A model generated the notes under the pieces. The model did not search any database, was not told the origin of the DNA, and saw only the letters and a program-made list of their open reading frames with translations. From assembly GCA_030765145.1 (NCBI GenBank), contig JAVCDA010000037.1:1-55198 (forward strand): a stretch of 55,198 bases of DNA, written 5' to 3'. Positions within the stretch are counted from its first letter, which is position 1; each line of letters starts with the position of its first letter. Below are positions 1-8,564 of this stretch, piece by piece. This DNA is from Candidatus Saelkia tenebricola. Its GTDB lineage: Bacteria; Omnitrophota; Gorgyraeia; Kaelpiales; Kaelpiaceae. The translations under genes and the position numbers were made by a program.

Positions 1-295
1 CCTCAAGGGTAATCTTCAAGCTTACAGCAGGAGAACCGTTATCCTGGTTATATACGGTTATTTCCTGCCATTTAGGCTTGATTTTTGAATCATATGAATT
101 GAGAGCTTTATACACAGCCTCTTTTGCTGCAATTCGTCCCGCTAAAGATTGATAGAAACTTTTACCTTTATCCTCAAGCCGGCTTGTTTCTTCCAAAGTT
201 AAAACCTTATCTAAAAACCTGGTTCCAAATTTAAAATAAATATTTTTTATCCTCTTAACCTCAACAATATCAATTCCTGTAGAAAGTATTTTCAT
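1..295 (-). CDS. acpS: Holo-[acyl-carrier-protein] synthase (partial, 3' end outside window)
   Basis: Transfers 4'-phosphopantetheine from CoA to apo-ACP in the cytosol, activating fatty-acid synthesis. The first 98 residues are visible. They carry the family's N-terminal GIDIVEVKRI block with the metal-binding Asp at residue 9, and the LAGRIAAKEAVYKAL block with the catalytic Glu near residue 59. The C-terminal end (about 25 residues in most members) lies beyond base 1. The ATG at 295-293 overlaps the pdxJ stop as TAATG, so the two are probably translationally coupled. The pdxJ-acpS pair is a common bacterial arrangement, which supports the call. Confidence 0.93.
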   Translation of the reverse strand, partial: MKILSTGIDIVEVKRIKNIYFKFGTRFLDKVLTLEETSRLEDKGKSFYQSLAGRIAAKEAVYKALNSYDSKIKPKWQEITVYNQDNGSPAVSLKITLE

Positions 296-1005
296 TATCT
301 AATGATCTCCAGCATTTCTTTAACAGCCCGGGAAATTCCTGTGAATATAGATTTTGCAATTATCGAATGGCCTATATTCAAAGTTTCTATTCCAGGGATT
401 TTAACAATCTCAATCACATTTTTATAATCTAAACCATGTCCTGCATTCACTCCTAAACCAATGGATAAAGCAAAACTCACGCTTTCCTTAATGAGCTGCA
501 ATTGTTCTCCGTAATCTCCCTGTTCAAAAGCATGGGCATAAGAACCTGTATGAATCTCTATGAAACCAGCCCCTACATTCTTAGAAGCTTTAATCTGATC
601 TAAATCCGGGTCTATAAACAAACTCACCTCTATATTTTTATTTTTAAATTCCGGAATTATTTTACTCAATTCACCTTTATAGCCAATAACATCCAGACCA
701 CCTTCAGTTGTAATTTCCTCTCTTTTTTCAGGAACTAAAGTTATTTCATCTGGCTTTATTGTTTGAGCAATTTCTACTATTTCCGGAGCAATAGACATTT
801 CCATATTAAACTTAGTCCTTACAGTATTTCTTATTGATACAATATCTCCATCATTAATATGACGCCTGTCTTCTCTTAAATGAGCAACTATAGAATCGCA
901 CCCTGCTTCTTCTGCCAGGATCAAAGCTTCAAGGGGATTTGGCTCTTTCCCACGCCGTGCTTCTCTAACTGTTGCAACATGATCTATGTTCACACCTAAC
1001 TTCAT
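295..1005 (-). CDS. pdxJ: Pyridoxine 5'-phosphate synthase
   Basis: Condenses 3-amino-1-hydroxyacetone 1-phosphate with 1-deoxyxylulose 5-phosphate to give pyridoxine 5'-phosphate in the DXP-dependent vitamin B6 pathway. The 236-residue TIM barrel has the normal family length. It opens with LGVNIDHVATVREAR and carries VTLVPEKREEITTEGG, the SLFIDPD strand and the phosphate-binding GLGVNAGHGLDY and NIGHSII blocks, all hallmarks of PdxJ. It overlaps the upstream YbbR-like gene by 4 bp and acpS by 1 bp, so it is inside an operon with cdaA, folP and ftsH. No regulatory signal of its own is visible. Confidence 0.96.
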   Translation of the reverse strand: MKLGVNIDHVATVREARRGKEPNPLEALILAEEAGCDSIVAHLREDRRHINDGDIVSIRNTVRTKFNMEMSIAPEIVEIAQTIKPDEITLVPEKREEITTEGGLDVIGYKGELSKIIPEFKNKNIEVSLFIDPDLDQIKASKNVGAGFIEIHTGSYAHAFEQGDYGEQLQLIKESVSFALSIGLGVNAGHGLDYKNVIEIVKIPGIETLNIGHSIIAKSIFTGISRAVKEMLEIIR

Positions 1006-1424
1006 TGAGAAACCACAATAGGAATTTCTACTTCAATCATCTTCGAACTCACGTTGATAGCATTTTCTACCGGAACAATAGAAATAGATTTTGTGTCCGT
1101 ATGAATAATTTTCCTAACATCTATTTCCTTAGTCACAACTTCTGAAATCTTTTCTAAATCATCGTTTTTGCCTACTATTATAACTTTTTCAGGCGTAATT
1201 TTAATACTTGATCTTAAAACTTCATATCCCTGAGGAGGCTCACCCTTCAATACTACTCTTACAGGAACGATTTTGGATGAGATATCTTTCAAAAGATCCT
1301 GTTCTCTAATACCAATCCCCTGAATTCCTATCTCTCCTCTTACGTATACATAAGTAGTAATTGCAAGCAATAAAGCAACAATTTTATAGACAAATCCGCC
1401 TTTAAGAAATTTCGATACTTTCAT
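1002..1424 (-). CDS. YbbR-like protein, probable CdaR-type partner of the diadenylate cyclase
   Basis: A 140-residue protein with one N-terminal membrane segment (about residues 13-30), followed by a beta-rich extracytoplasmic part with about one YbbR repeat (PVRVVLKGEPPQGYEV, then PEKVIIVGKNDDLEKI). Characterised CdaR proteins usually have three or four repeats, so this is a short form. Its gene directly follows cdaA and overlaps it by 23 bp. In Firmicutes CdaR binds CdaA and modulates c-di-AMP synthesis, so the same role is likely here but is inferred. The glmM gene that usually completes the cdaA-cdaR-glmM trio is absent; pdxJ comes next instead. Confidence 0.8.
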   Translation of the reverse strand: MKVSKFLKGGFVYKIVALLLAITTYVYVRGEIGIQGIGIREQDLLKDISSKIVPVRVVLKGEPPQGYEVLRSSIKITPEKVIIVGKNDDLEKISEVVTKEIDVRKIIHTDTKSISIVPVENAINVSSKMIEVEIPIVVSQ

Positions 1425-2202
1425 CTGATGAAGTTATCTTCTCCTCTTCTTCCTTAGTTATGGTTTTACTACAAAGCGCTATTAATTTTTCCCTCAGAAC
1501 CTCGGCACTTAAGTTAAGATATAATTCTCCTCTAAGCGCCAGAGACACTACCCCTGTTTCTTCAGAAACCACAATTACAACAGCATCTGTTTCTTCAGTT
1601 AAACCCAATGCAGCTCTATGCCGGGTACCTAAAGATTTAGAAATATTTGGATTCTGGGTAAGTGGAAATAAGCAAGCAGCTGTTTTAACCTTATTTCCTT
1701 CAATGATAACACCTCCATCATGTAATGGCCCAGGAGGCACAAACATACTAACAAGCAATTCTGATGCAATGGAACTATCCACAGCAACACCTGATTCAAC
1801 AAAAGGATCCAGGTTTATTTGCCTCTGGATAGCAATAAGAGCCCCAATATTTCTTTTCGCAAGAGTGTAAGTTGCTTTTAATATTTGATCAACAGCTCCC
1901 TCTTCACCGACTACAAGACCAAACGGTGAATACTCACCCAGTCTTGCTAGCCCACGCCTTAACTCCGGCTGAAATATCACAATAAATGCCAATATTGAAA
2001 TCGCAAAAAGTTTTGTTAGAAGCCATCTCATAACTTCCAAATGTAATAACTGGGAAATAAGAAAAAGACCGCCTATAAAAAAAAGCCCTTTTAATACCTG
2101 CTTACCGCGTGTGGTTTCAACAAATAGCAATACTTTGTAGTATATAAACCACAGTATAGCAATTTCGACCACAAACATAACTAAAGGAAAAATTATTTTC
2201 AT
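1402..2202 (-). CDS. cdaA: Membrane-bound diadenylate cyclase (CdaA/DacA type)
   Basis: Makes the second messenger c-di-AMP from two ATP. The 266-residue protein has membrane helices in roughly the first 80 residues and then a DAC domain. The catalytic DGG motif sits at 162-164 in PLHDGGVII, and the nucleotide-binding GTRHRAALG motif at 192-200. Length and topology match CdaA rather than DisA or CdaS. The gene overlaps folP by 4 bp (ATGA) and the YbbR-like gene by 23 bp. In other bacteria c-di-AMP tunes potassium and osmotic balance and wall homeostasis; no effector or phosphodiesterase gene lies in this window. Confidence 0.94.
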   Translation of the reverse strand: MKIIFPLVMFVVEIAILWFIYYKVLLFVETTRGKQVLKGLFFIGGLFLISQLLHLEVMRWLLTKLFAISILAFIVIFQPELRRGLARLGEYSPFGLVVGEEGAVDQILKATYTLAKRNIGALIAIQRQINLDPFVESGVAVDSSIASELLVSMFVPPGPLHDGGVIIEGNKVKTAACLFPLTQNPNISKSLGTRHRAALGLTEETDAVVIVVSEETGVVSLALRGELYLNLSAEVLREKLIALCSKTITKEEEEKITSSDESIEIS

Positions 2203-3392
2203 CTTATAATACTATCTACTATTTTAACCAACTCGTGCACTTCCAACACATCATGAACACGCACAATATCCGCTCCATTCATAATAGCACAAGCACAGCT
2301 TGCAAGTGAACCATTTAATCTTTCATTTGTAGAATTTTTAAGAATTTCACCGATAAAAGATTTCCGCGATGGCCCTACTAAAACCGGACATCCTAAACTC
2401 CTAAATTCCCTAAGCCTCTTTAATATCTCAACATTATCCTCTAATCTCTTGCCAAACCCTATTCCAGGATCAATAATTATCTTTTTATAATCAATACCGT
2501 TTTTTACTGCCCTTTTAATTGTTTTTTCAAAATAATCATAAATCTCGGATACAACATCCTTATAACCCGGTTCTACCTGCATCGTAGAAGGATTACCTTT
2601 CATATGCATTAAAATAACCGGTACATTATTATTTTTAGCCACATTAACCATGTTAGCATCATAATTCATACCTGAGATGTCATTGATAATATTTGCACCG
2701 TGCTCAATTGCTTCCTTTGCAACCTCAGATTTTCTGGTATCAATAGAAATAGGAATTTTTATTTTTTTACGAATTTTTTTTATTACCGGAATCACTCTTT
2801 TAAGCTCTTCATTTACTGAGACTGATTTCGCACCCGGCCGAGAAGACTCGCCTCCAATATCAATGATATCTGCACCATCTTGCTCCAATCTCTCAGCCTG
2901 CATCAAGGAATTATCAAGCTGAAAAAACTTACCTCCATCGCTAAATGAATCAGGAGTAACATTCAATATCCCCATTATGCGAGTTTTTCGACCGAACTTA
3001 AGCCGAAAGTTTCCCCATTTGATATCAAACGTTTTTTGAAGAGTTTTATCAAGAACATCTTTGATTTTTTCAGAAACCTCGCGCAATCCCCAAGGCTGAA
3101 CTTTAAGTTTCCTAATTAATTCTTGAAACTGCTTTAGAGTCCCCATGATTACACAATCCGATTTTTTGGCACTAGAGTCTATCGCCCCTCGGGAAACAGC
3201 AACCTCACCCCCGTTGGATAACATTTGCTGCTTAATGACATTCGCACATACCGAAGTTAGCCCCTCAAGTTTAAGAACATAGAACATGCTCTTGGGCAAC
3301 ATTATATCAATGCCTCTTTTATCAACCTTGATTCTATCGAATTCTTTTTTTATTACTCTATCATCTAAATCAAGGATTCTCGCTGTTATCAT
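2199..3392 (-). CDS. folP: Dihydropteroate synthase with long N-terminal extension
   Basis: Joins p-aminobenzoate to 6-hydroxymethyl-7,8-dihydropterin pyrophosphate in folate synthesis. The catalytic TIM barrel begins near residue 138: [14 protein letters not shown] at 141-154, followed by [49 protein letters not shown] and GPSRKSFIG. At 397 residues it is well over 100 longer than a typical FolP. The first ~135 residues form a separate region of unknown role. The ATG at 3392 lies inside the ftsH 3' end (23-bp overlap). The pabBC gene at 29320-31158 would supply its p-aminobenzoate substrate. Confidence 0.94.
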   Translation of the reverse strand: MITARILDLDDRVIKKEFDRIKVDKRGIDIMLPKSMFYVLKLEGLTSVCANVIKQQMLSNGGEVAVSRGAIDSSAKKSDCVIMGTLKQFQELIRKLKVQPWGLREVSEKIKDVLDKTLQKTFDIKWGNFRLKFGRKTRIMGILNVTPDSFSDGGKFFQLDNSLMQAERLEQDGADIIDIGGESSRPGAKSVSVNEELKRVIPVIKKIRKKIKIPISIDTRKSEVAKEAIEHGANIINDISGMNYDANMVNVAKNNNVPVILMHMKGNPSTMQVEPGYKDVVSEIYDYFEKTIKRAVKNGIDYKKIIIDPGIGFGKRLEDNVEILKRLREFRSLGCPVLVGPSRKSFIGEILKNSTNERLNGSLASCACAIMNGADIVRVHDVLEVHELVKIVDSIIR

Positions 3393-5290
3393 CCTTATTC
3401 TCTTCCTCAGTTTTAAAATCTATCGGTTCCTTAGTTTTCTCGCTATCGTCTTGTGGTTTTTCCTCGGTTTTAAAACCTAGCAACCTTTTAACTTCCTCAC
3501 CATCTAGGGTTTCTTTTTCTAATAGTGTATTAGCAAATGTATAAAGTTTTTCCCTATTTTTTTCTAAAAGCTCTTTAGCCATATGATAACACTGGTCAAT
3601 TATTGCTTTTATTTCTTTATCTATTTCTTCGGCTGTTTTTTCGCTATAGTGCTTCTCTGTTACTAAATCCCGACCCAAAAATATAGGCCCACTCTGTTTA
3701 TCAAATGATATATGCCCCAATTTTTCACTCATACCGAATACACAAACCATATTACGCGCTAGTTTTGTTGCCTTTTCGATATCGTCATGAGCCCCAATAG
3801 AAATTTCACCTAAAGCAAGCTCTTCCGATGCCCTACCAGCTAAACTTACTGTTATACCTTCTATCAATTCATTTTTGGTATAAAGTTTTTTATCCTCATC
3901 TAAAAGTTTGGTATAACCACCTGCCAATCCGCGAGGTATTATGGTTACTTTATCTAAAGATTTTACCTTAGGAAGTAAAAGCGCTACTAAAGCATGGCCT
4001 GCTTCATGAAAAGCAGTAATCTTTTTCTCGTGCTCATTGATTACCCTGGATTTTCTTTGCGGACCCATTAAAACACGGTCTATCGCCTCATCCATTTCAT
4101 CCATTGTAATCTCTTCTTTTTCTCTTCTTGCTGCTAAAAGTGCTGACTCATTACATAGATTTGCCAAGTCTGCCCCGGAAAAACCAGCTGTCTGGCGGGC
4201 TATTTTATTTAAACTCACGTTAGGTGATACTTTTTTACCCCGCACATGGACTTTTAAAATCTCTTCTCTCCCTTTTATATCAGGGCTGTCAACCACAATT
4301 AACCTATCGAATCTTCCCGGCCTTAATAAAGCCGGGTCTAAAACATCAGGTCTGTTAGTTGCCGCAACAACAATAACGCTTTCATCCGTCCCAAATCCAT
4401 CCATCTCGGCTAAAAGCGCATTTAAAGTCTGCTCTCTTTCATCATGACCTCCGCCAATTCCTGAAAAACGCTGACGACCAACAGCATCAATCTCATCTAT
4501 AAAAATAATGCACCCTTTACCGCTTGTTTTAGTATATCTTTTCGCCTGTTCAAATAAATCCCTAACTCTCGCTGCTCCAACACCGACAAACATTTCAACA
4601 AAGTCCGAGCCTGAAAGGGAAGAAAACTGGACCTCAGCTTCACCGCTTACAGCTTTTGCCAAGAGTGTCTTACCCGTTCCCGGAGGACCTGTTAAGAGAA
4701 CACCTCTTGGAATTTTACCTCCCAAACGCTGAAATTTTTTGGGGTCTTTCAAAAACTCTATAATTTCTTTTAATTCTTCCTTCGCCTCATCCACACCGGC
4801 AACATCATCAAAAGGTAACCTTAGATTGACCTTCTGTTATAATTTTTGCACGCGACTTGCCAAAAGAAAAAATCTTAGCTCCTCCCCGAGCTCCCCGATA
4901 TACGAAATACCATAGAAAAGCCATGAAAAGTAAAATCGGCCCCAAAGAAAAGAAAAGATTTGCCAAAAGAGTCTTGGACGGTTGAACTTGAAAATCATTC
5001 AAATTTTCCCTCATTAATTTTATAAAATCACGATCTTCCTCTGGTATAAGAACTCTAAAAATAGTTCCATTTTTTAATCTCCCTTTCAGTAAACTATCGG
5101 TTTTAACAACAGTAACTACATCTTCAGGTCTCTCTTTCAAAATAGCGTAAAACTCTGAATATTTCAATTCCACCTGATTCAAATTAGTAGTTACACTAGC
5201 CTGCCAGAAGATATAAAAAACTCCCAAAATCAGAAGCCATATTACTAAACTCCTTATGCGATATTCTTTCTTCTTATCTTTCTGTTCCAT
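3370..5290 (-). CDS. ftsH: ATP-dependent membrane zinc metalloprotease FtsH, split by an apparent +1 frameshift
   Basis: Membrane AAA+ protease that extracts and degrades damaged or regulatory proteins. The 5' reading frame (4808-5290, 160 codons) gives two membrane helices (about residues 13-30 and 105-130) around a small periplasmic domain. It stops at TGA just after KVTF. The next frame, entered by skipping one T, continues as [16 protein letters not shown] without loss of any expected residue. It then carries Walker A GPPGTGKT, Walker [13 protein letters not shown], the SRH, and zinc-binding HEAGH. The joined product is about 640 residues, the usual length, with a charged C-terminal tail. 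Either a homopolymer error, a genuine mutation, or +1 programmed frameshifting explains the break. Confidence 0.93.
4804..4824 (-). other. ftsH: Frameshift site in ftsH (TTT TGA slippery context)
   Basis: On the minus strand the zero frame reads ACC TTT TGA TGA, ending the 5' part of FtsH at 4810-4808. Slipping one base forward lets tRNA-Phe re-pair perfectly on TTT (4812-4810) and continue GAT GAT GTT GCC, which encodes the conserved DDVAG. The arrangement resembles prfB autoregulatory +1 frameshifting (CTT TGA C): the P-site codon can re-pair, the A-site is TGA, and an AAGG Shine-Dalgarno-like tract lies 5 nt upstream of TTT. A four-T run is also a plausible sequencing-indel site. The sequence alone cannot separate these. 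Confidence 0.7.
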
Positions 5291-6281
5291 GCTTTTCTCT
5301 CCTTCTGATAATTAACCCGCCTTTAGTTTTCTCAATCCATATTCCTTGAGGTAAATCAACTACAGACTCATATGGTCTTTCATAAATTAAAGATTCAATC
5401 TCTACCCAGTGGGAATATTCAAATCTAAGCAGATTTCCTTTTATAGATTCTATCGCTTTCCTTATAATCTCCCTGATTATATAAGGATGAACTCTTTTCA
5501 GCCTATCCGTTTTTATTTTAACACAAAAAGCCTCTTTTTTCACACATCTTTTAAAAGCATCTTCTGCCTCCATTTCTATAAAACTATATGCCTTTTGAAT
5601 GTTTTCCACAGTATTATAAATAATGTTTTCTATATTAGGGTTAAACTCATCTTTCAAGTAAGGCAAAAGATTATGCCTGATTTTATTCCGTGTAAATTTA
5701 ACCTCATAATTGCTTTTATCCTGACAAGAGCTTATTTTAAATTTTTCGAGATAGGCTTCTATTTCATTCCGGGAACAGCTCAAAAGAGGCCTTATTATTT
5801 CAACCCCCTGCATATTAATCTTACAAGAGATGCTCATCAACCCTTTCAGTCCAGCACCTCTGATAAGCCTATGCAAAAAAGTTTCCACCTGATCATTGCT
5901 GTTATGAGCAACGGCTATTTTTTGATAACCATTCTTTTTTGCTATCTGAATCAGAAACTGATATCTTTCTACTCTGGCAACTTCTTCAAGCGAACGCTTC
6001 TGGTCTTCTGCTATTTTGGAAATATTTTTTTTATGGGTATAAAAAGGCGCATTCAAATCAGATGCTAATTTTCTTACAAATTCTACTTCTAAATCAGATT
6101 CTTCACGAATCCCATGATTGAAACAAGCAATGCCAATATTTAAATTAAAAACCTTAATCAATTCTTTAAAGACATGCGCCATTGCAACAGAATCCGGACC
6201 TCCTGAAACAGCAAGAAGTACAGAATCACCCTTTTTGATTAAAAAATATTTCTGAATTATCACGCTTATTTTAGGAATCAT
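5274..6281 (-). CDS. tilS: tRNA(Ile)-lysidine synthase
   Basis: Converts C34 of tRNA-Ile(CAU) to lysidine with ATP, so that it reads AUA and is charged with Ile. The 335-residue protein has the PP-loop SGGPDSVAM at 26-34, the HGIREES region, and VAHNSNDQVETFLHRLIRGAGLKGL. It also has the IRPLLSCSRNEIEAYL block and the CQDKSNYEVKFTRNKIRHNLLPYL segment. The C-terminal tRNA-binding domain is short compared with E. coli TilS but normal for the smaller forms. It is the first gene of the ftsH-folP-cdaA transcription unit and overlaps ftsH by 17 bp. The tilS-ftsH-folP order is common in bacteria. Confidence 0.94.
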   Translation of the reverse strand: MIPKISVIIQKYFLIKKGDSVLLAVSGGPDSVAMAHVFKELIKVFNLNIGIACFNHGIREESDLEVEFVRKLASDLNAPFYTHKKNISKIAEDQKRSLEEVARVERYQFLIQIAKKNGYQKIAVAHNSNDQVETFLHRLIRGAGLKGLMSISCKINMQGVEIIRPLLSCSRNEIEAYLEKFKISSCQDKSNYEVKFTRNKIRHNLLPYLKDEFNPNIENIIYNTVENIQKAYSFIEMEAEDAFKRCVKKEAFCVKIKTDRLKRVHPYIIREIIRKAIESIKGNLLRFEYSHWVEIESLIYERPYESVVDLPQGIWIEKTKGGLIIRRREKHGTER

Positions 6282-6486
6282 ATTATTTATTACAATATTA
6301 CCTCAACAATAAAAACATTCTACTATAATTCTATGTAAAATAAACTTTTTAATGATTATAGAAAACAAGAATAAATAGATTATTGCTTTTTAATCAGATT
6401 AAAATTTTGAAAAGTCAACTTGTTACAATCTTTACTTGCTCTATTAAACACTACTGCTCTTTCGTTTTTCATGTAACACAAAAAGC

Positions 6487-6924
6487 CTATTCAGTTACAA
6501 TTTTATAAACCTTATCGTTCTCATGCACCCGCTGCTTGACTTTAATTCCTATTTCACTTCCCTTAGAAGCAACCGAGACATTTACATAGTTAATCTGCAT
6601 TGATTTAACAGCTTGAGTAAAATCATCATGAACTCCTTTTATATGAATTCTATCTCCAAGGTGCAAAGAAGCTTTTAGTTTTATAATCCCAACAGAAATT
6701 TTGCCAAAACAATGTGTCACACGCCCAATTTCTTTCTCCTTGCTCAATTTGTTTTTTGGTGATTGACGGTTCTTTTTCGCTGTTTTAGAAGTACTCTTAG
6801 AGGTAGGTTTTGTTTTCTTAGGTGTTTTCTTTACTGATTGAGCAGTTTTGTTTTTTCCCTTAGAAACCTTTTGTTTCTTGTCTTCTTTATCTATCAAGTT
6901 TTTAAAAACTTTAAACACCCCCAT
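6487..6924 (-). CDS. Translation-factor-like beta-barrel protein with lysine-rich N-terminal tail
   Basis: Residues 65-143 match the small translation elongation factor-like family, a single EF-Tu domain 2 type barrel. The sequence IGRVTHCFGKISVGIIKL, then LGDRIHIKGVHDDFTQAV and KVKQRVHENDKVYKI, is typical. Ahead of the barrel is a ~50-residue tail made almost only of Lys, Ser, Thr, Gln and Pro, resembling histone H1-like or RNA-binding tails. The barrel is commonly met alone or beside U32-family peptidases, none of which are in the window. The function is not established; binding to RNA or ribosomes is an inference from charge and fold. A Phe/Lys-rich 12-residue start precedes the tail. Confidence 0.7.
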   Translation of the reverse strand: MGVFKVFKNLIDKEDKKQKVSKGKNKTAQSVKKTPKKTKPTSKSTSKTAKKNRQSPKNKLSKEKEIGRVTHCFGKISVGIIKLKASLHLGDRIHIKGVHDDFTQAVKSMQINYVNVSVASKGSEIGIKVKQRVHENDKVYKIVTE

Positions 6925-7023
6925 CTATTCACCTTCCTCAAAAAACATACGCAGATAAAATGCTTTCTCATCAAGATCATACAGCTCATCCATAGTAAAC
7001 CCATACTTATTTGCTACCTCCAT
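6925..7023 (-). CDS. Possible 32-aa small protein upstream of the barrel protein
   Basis: An ATG at 7023 opens a 32-codon frame ending in TAG immediately before the ATG of the next gene, so the two would be tightly coupled. The peptide is acidic and amphipathic (MEVANKYGFTMDELYDLDEK followed by AFYLRMFFEEGE). The frame stays open upstream of the ATG for about 17 codons without a good start, and no Shine-Dalgarno sequence precedes the ATG. It could therefore be a remnant of a longer gene. No family is recognised. Confidence 0.3.
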   Translation of the reverse strand: MEVANKYGFTMDELYDLDEKAFYLRMFFEEGE

Positions 7024-7112
7024 AAGCACTCTTTTTTCATATTTTGTGTTATATTTAAATCTGAAAATATTCTATTGCAAAATAAAAAACAAGTCAATTA
7101 AAAGAAGAGATT

Positions 7113-7306
7113 CTGGCGGTGAGTGGACTCGCCCCGCTAGAACCACTGTATTGGGATGCTCCGCTAAACCACTAACAATACGGGTATGAGCCACGGCTAA
7201 AGCCAGAAAACATAGTTTTGACCTTACTGACTACTAGTACTTCCCTACTTAGACTCCATAGTATCCTTTTGGAGTTAAGTGATTAATATTTACTGTATTA
7301 TTTCAC
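7113..7306 (-). repeat. tRNA-Met-derived cassette repeat R1
   Basis: First of three direct copies of a ~193-bp element. Strand is given as that of the embedded tRNA sequence. Bases 7114-7131 equal the last 18 nt of the tRNA-Met at 10645. There follows a ~35-bp block absent from the tRNA, and then the tRNA's anticodon arm with one mismatch (ACTAACAA for ACTGACAA). The rest is shared only among the repeats, including CTACTTAG-CTCCAT, TCCTTTTGG and AAGTGATTAA near the right end. R1 is the most divergent copy and lacks the GCCCG terminator found beside R2 and R3. Confidence 0.9.
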
Positions 7307-7477
7307 AACGAAACAAAACGGGGAAATATAAAAATAAAAACCAGTAAATTGACATAATAAATTGGCATCTATTTCGTAGTTCCTCATCTGCTGGTAGTTT
7401 AATAAGTTTAGAGCTACCATATTAAAAATAACTATTGATATATAAATTCATTTTGAAATACTTCCCCGTAACTAAAT

Positions 7478-7506
7478 TAGACAAAACACCGTACATATGT
7501 TACATT
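7478..7506 (+). promoter_or_regulatory. Promoter for the exported methyltransferase-like gene
   Basis: TAGACA (7478-7483), a 17-bp spacer and TACATT (7501-7506) form a reasonable sigma70-type promoter. Transcription would begin near 7513 and leave a ~30-nt leader before the ATG at 7543. That rules against the upstream TTG at 7435 as the real start. The stretch 7307-7477 between R1 and this promoter is AT-rich. It holds a small TGGTAG/CTACCA hairpin (about 7391-7418) and nothing else that I recognise. Confidence 0.5.
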
Positions 7507-7542
7507 TATTTAGGGTGCTTACAAATCACATATGGATACTTA

Positions 7543-8559
7543 ATGAAAAGAAATTTTATCAATATTATATTTCTGGTCTTAATAACAACCATTGTGACAC
7601 CACCCCCTCTTACTTTTGCAAGAAGAACAAAAACAACCATACAAAATGTAGGTTTTAAGCCTTTAGACGCATTACACAATAATCCTACTCTTAAAGCTTT
7701 CATCGAAAATGTTCTAACCAAACGCTATACGAACTGGGGATTACCAGCGAATTTAGTGAAGTATATCTTTGCTACTCTTGAAAAATATAGAAATAATCCA
7801 GAACAAGCCAGGCAAAGAGTTTATGCAGAAACCATAGATTTTGAAACAAATACAGATTGGCAAGAAGCATATAATCGATATAAGAGTGCTACAAAATATA
7901 CTACAACATTCAGTCAGATAGAACAGGTTTTAGGAAGTCTCCCTATAGGAGCAACTGTTGTCGACGTAGGATGCGGCAACAATATTCTCGGAAAAGAAAT
8001 TGCAATAAATAATCCTAAAATTTCTATTATAGGAACTGATACCTACGATTACCATGAAGAACATGGACTTTCTAATCTTAATTTTCTTCAACAATCCTCT
8101 CCTTTTGACATACCTATAGGAGAGGAATCTGTTGATGTTATAATTTTAAATGCAACATTACACCATGTATCTCCAGAAGAAATCGGTGAATTTTTAAACG
8201 AATTATCCAGAATCTTAAAACCTGGTGGTAAAGTTATATTAGTTGAAGATACATGGTCTGAAAATATACCTTTTAAAACTGAAGAATCAGATATCGAATT
8301 AACAAATGAGTTCCTAAGTTTAGTAGAACAATATGGAGAAGATTTTGCAAAAGAATATCTCATATTTAACGATTGGTATTCAAATATAGTTGTTCATCAA
8401 TGGGATGGAATGGCAATGCCATATAATTTTCATTCAATGGAATCATGGCAAACCATATTCCAAAACCAAGGGTTTACTACATCAGAAACTCTGTTTTTTG
8501 GATTTTTAAAACAAACATTTCATAAACCTAGTGTTGGGATAATTGTATTTACAAATTAA
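7543..8559 (+). CDS. Exported SAM-dependent methyltransferase-like protein
   Basis: A 338-residue protein with a clear signal peptide: MKRN n-region, hydrophobic FINIIFLVLITTIV, and a cleavage-like TFA-R near residue 26. It then has a class I methyltransferase fold of the Methyltransf_11 type. Motif I is VVDVGCGNN at 139-147, the acidic residue after strand 2 is in IIGTD at 162-166, and the post-I region is ESVDVIILNATLHHV. LSRILKPGGKVILVED spans 221-236. The substrate is unknown. A SAM-dependent fold behind a signal sequence is odd because SAM is cytosolic, so the N-terminus may instead be an uncleaved anchor. It is one of few plus-strand genes and sits alone between repeats R1 and R2. Confidence 0.75.
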   Translation: MKRNFINIIFLVLITTIVTPPPLTFARRTKTTIQNVGFKPLDALHNNPTLKAFIENVLTKRYTNWGLPANLVKYIFATLEKYRNNPEQARQRVYAETIDFETNTDWQEAYNRYKSATKYTTTFSQIEQVLGSLPIGATVVDVGCGNNILGKEIAINNPKISIIGTDTYDYHEEHGLSNLNFLQQSSPFDIPIGEESVDVIILNATLHHVSPEEIGEFLNELSRILKPGGKVILVEDTWSENIPFKTEESDIELTNEFLSLVEQYGEDFAKEYLIFNDWYSNIVVHQWDGMAMPYNFHSMESWQTIFQNQGFTTSETLFFGFLKQTFHKPSVGIIVFTN

Positions 8560-8564
8560 AAAAA

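Noticed and set aside
3370-4794. Stand-alone truncated FtsH starting at the GTG 4794
   Set aside because: This start lacks a Shine-Dalgarno and drops conserved residues that the +1 frame supplies, so one gene with a frameshift is the better reading.
5409-6068. Long plus-strand open frame (219 codons) opposite tilS
   Set aside because: It lies entirely antisense to a well-conserved tilS, has no Shine-Dalgarno and reads as a Phe/Ile-rich complement of a Lys-rich gene.
7435-7542. 36-residue N-terminal extension of the methyltransferase-like protein from a TTG
   Set aside because: It would lie upstream of the predicted promoter and bury the signal peptide; the ATG at 7543 is better.
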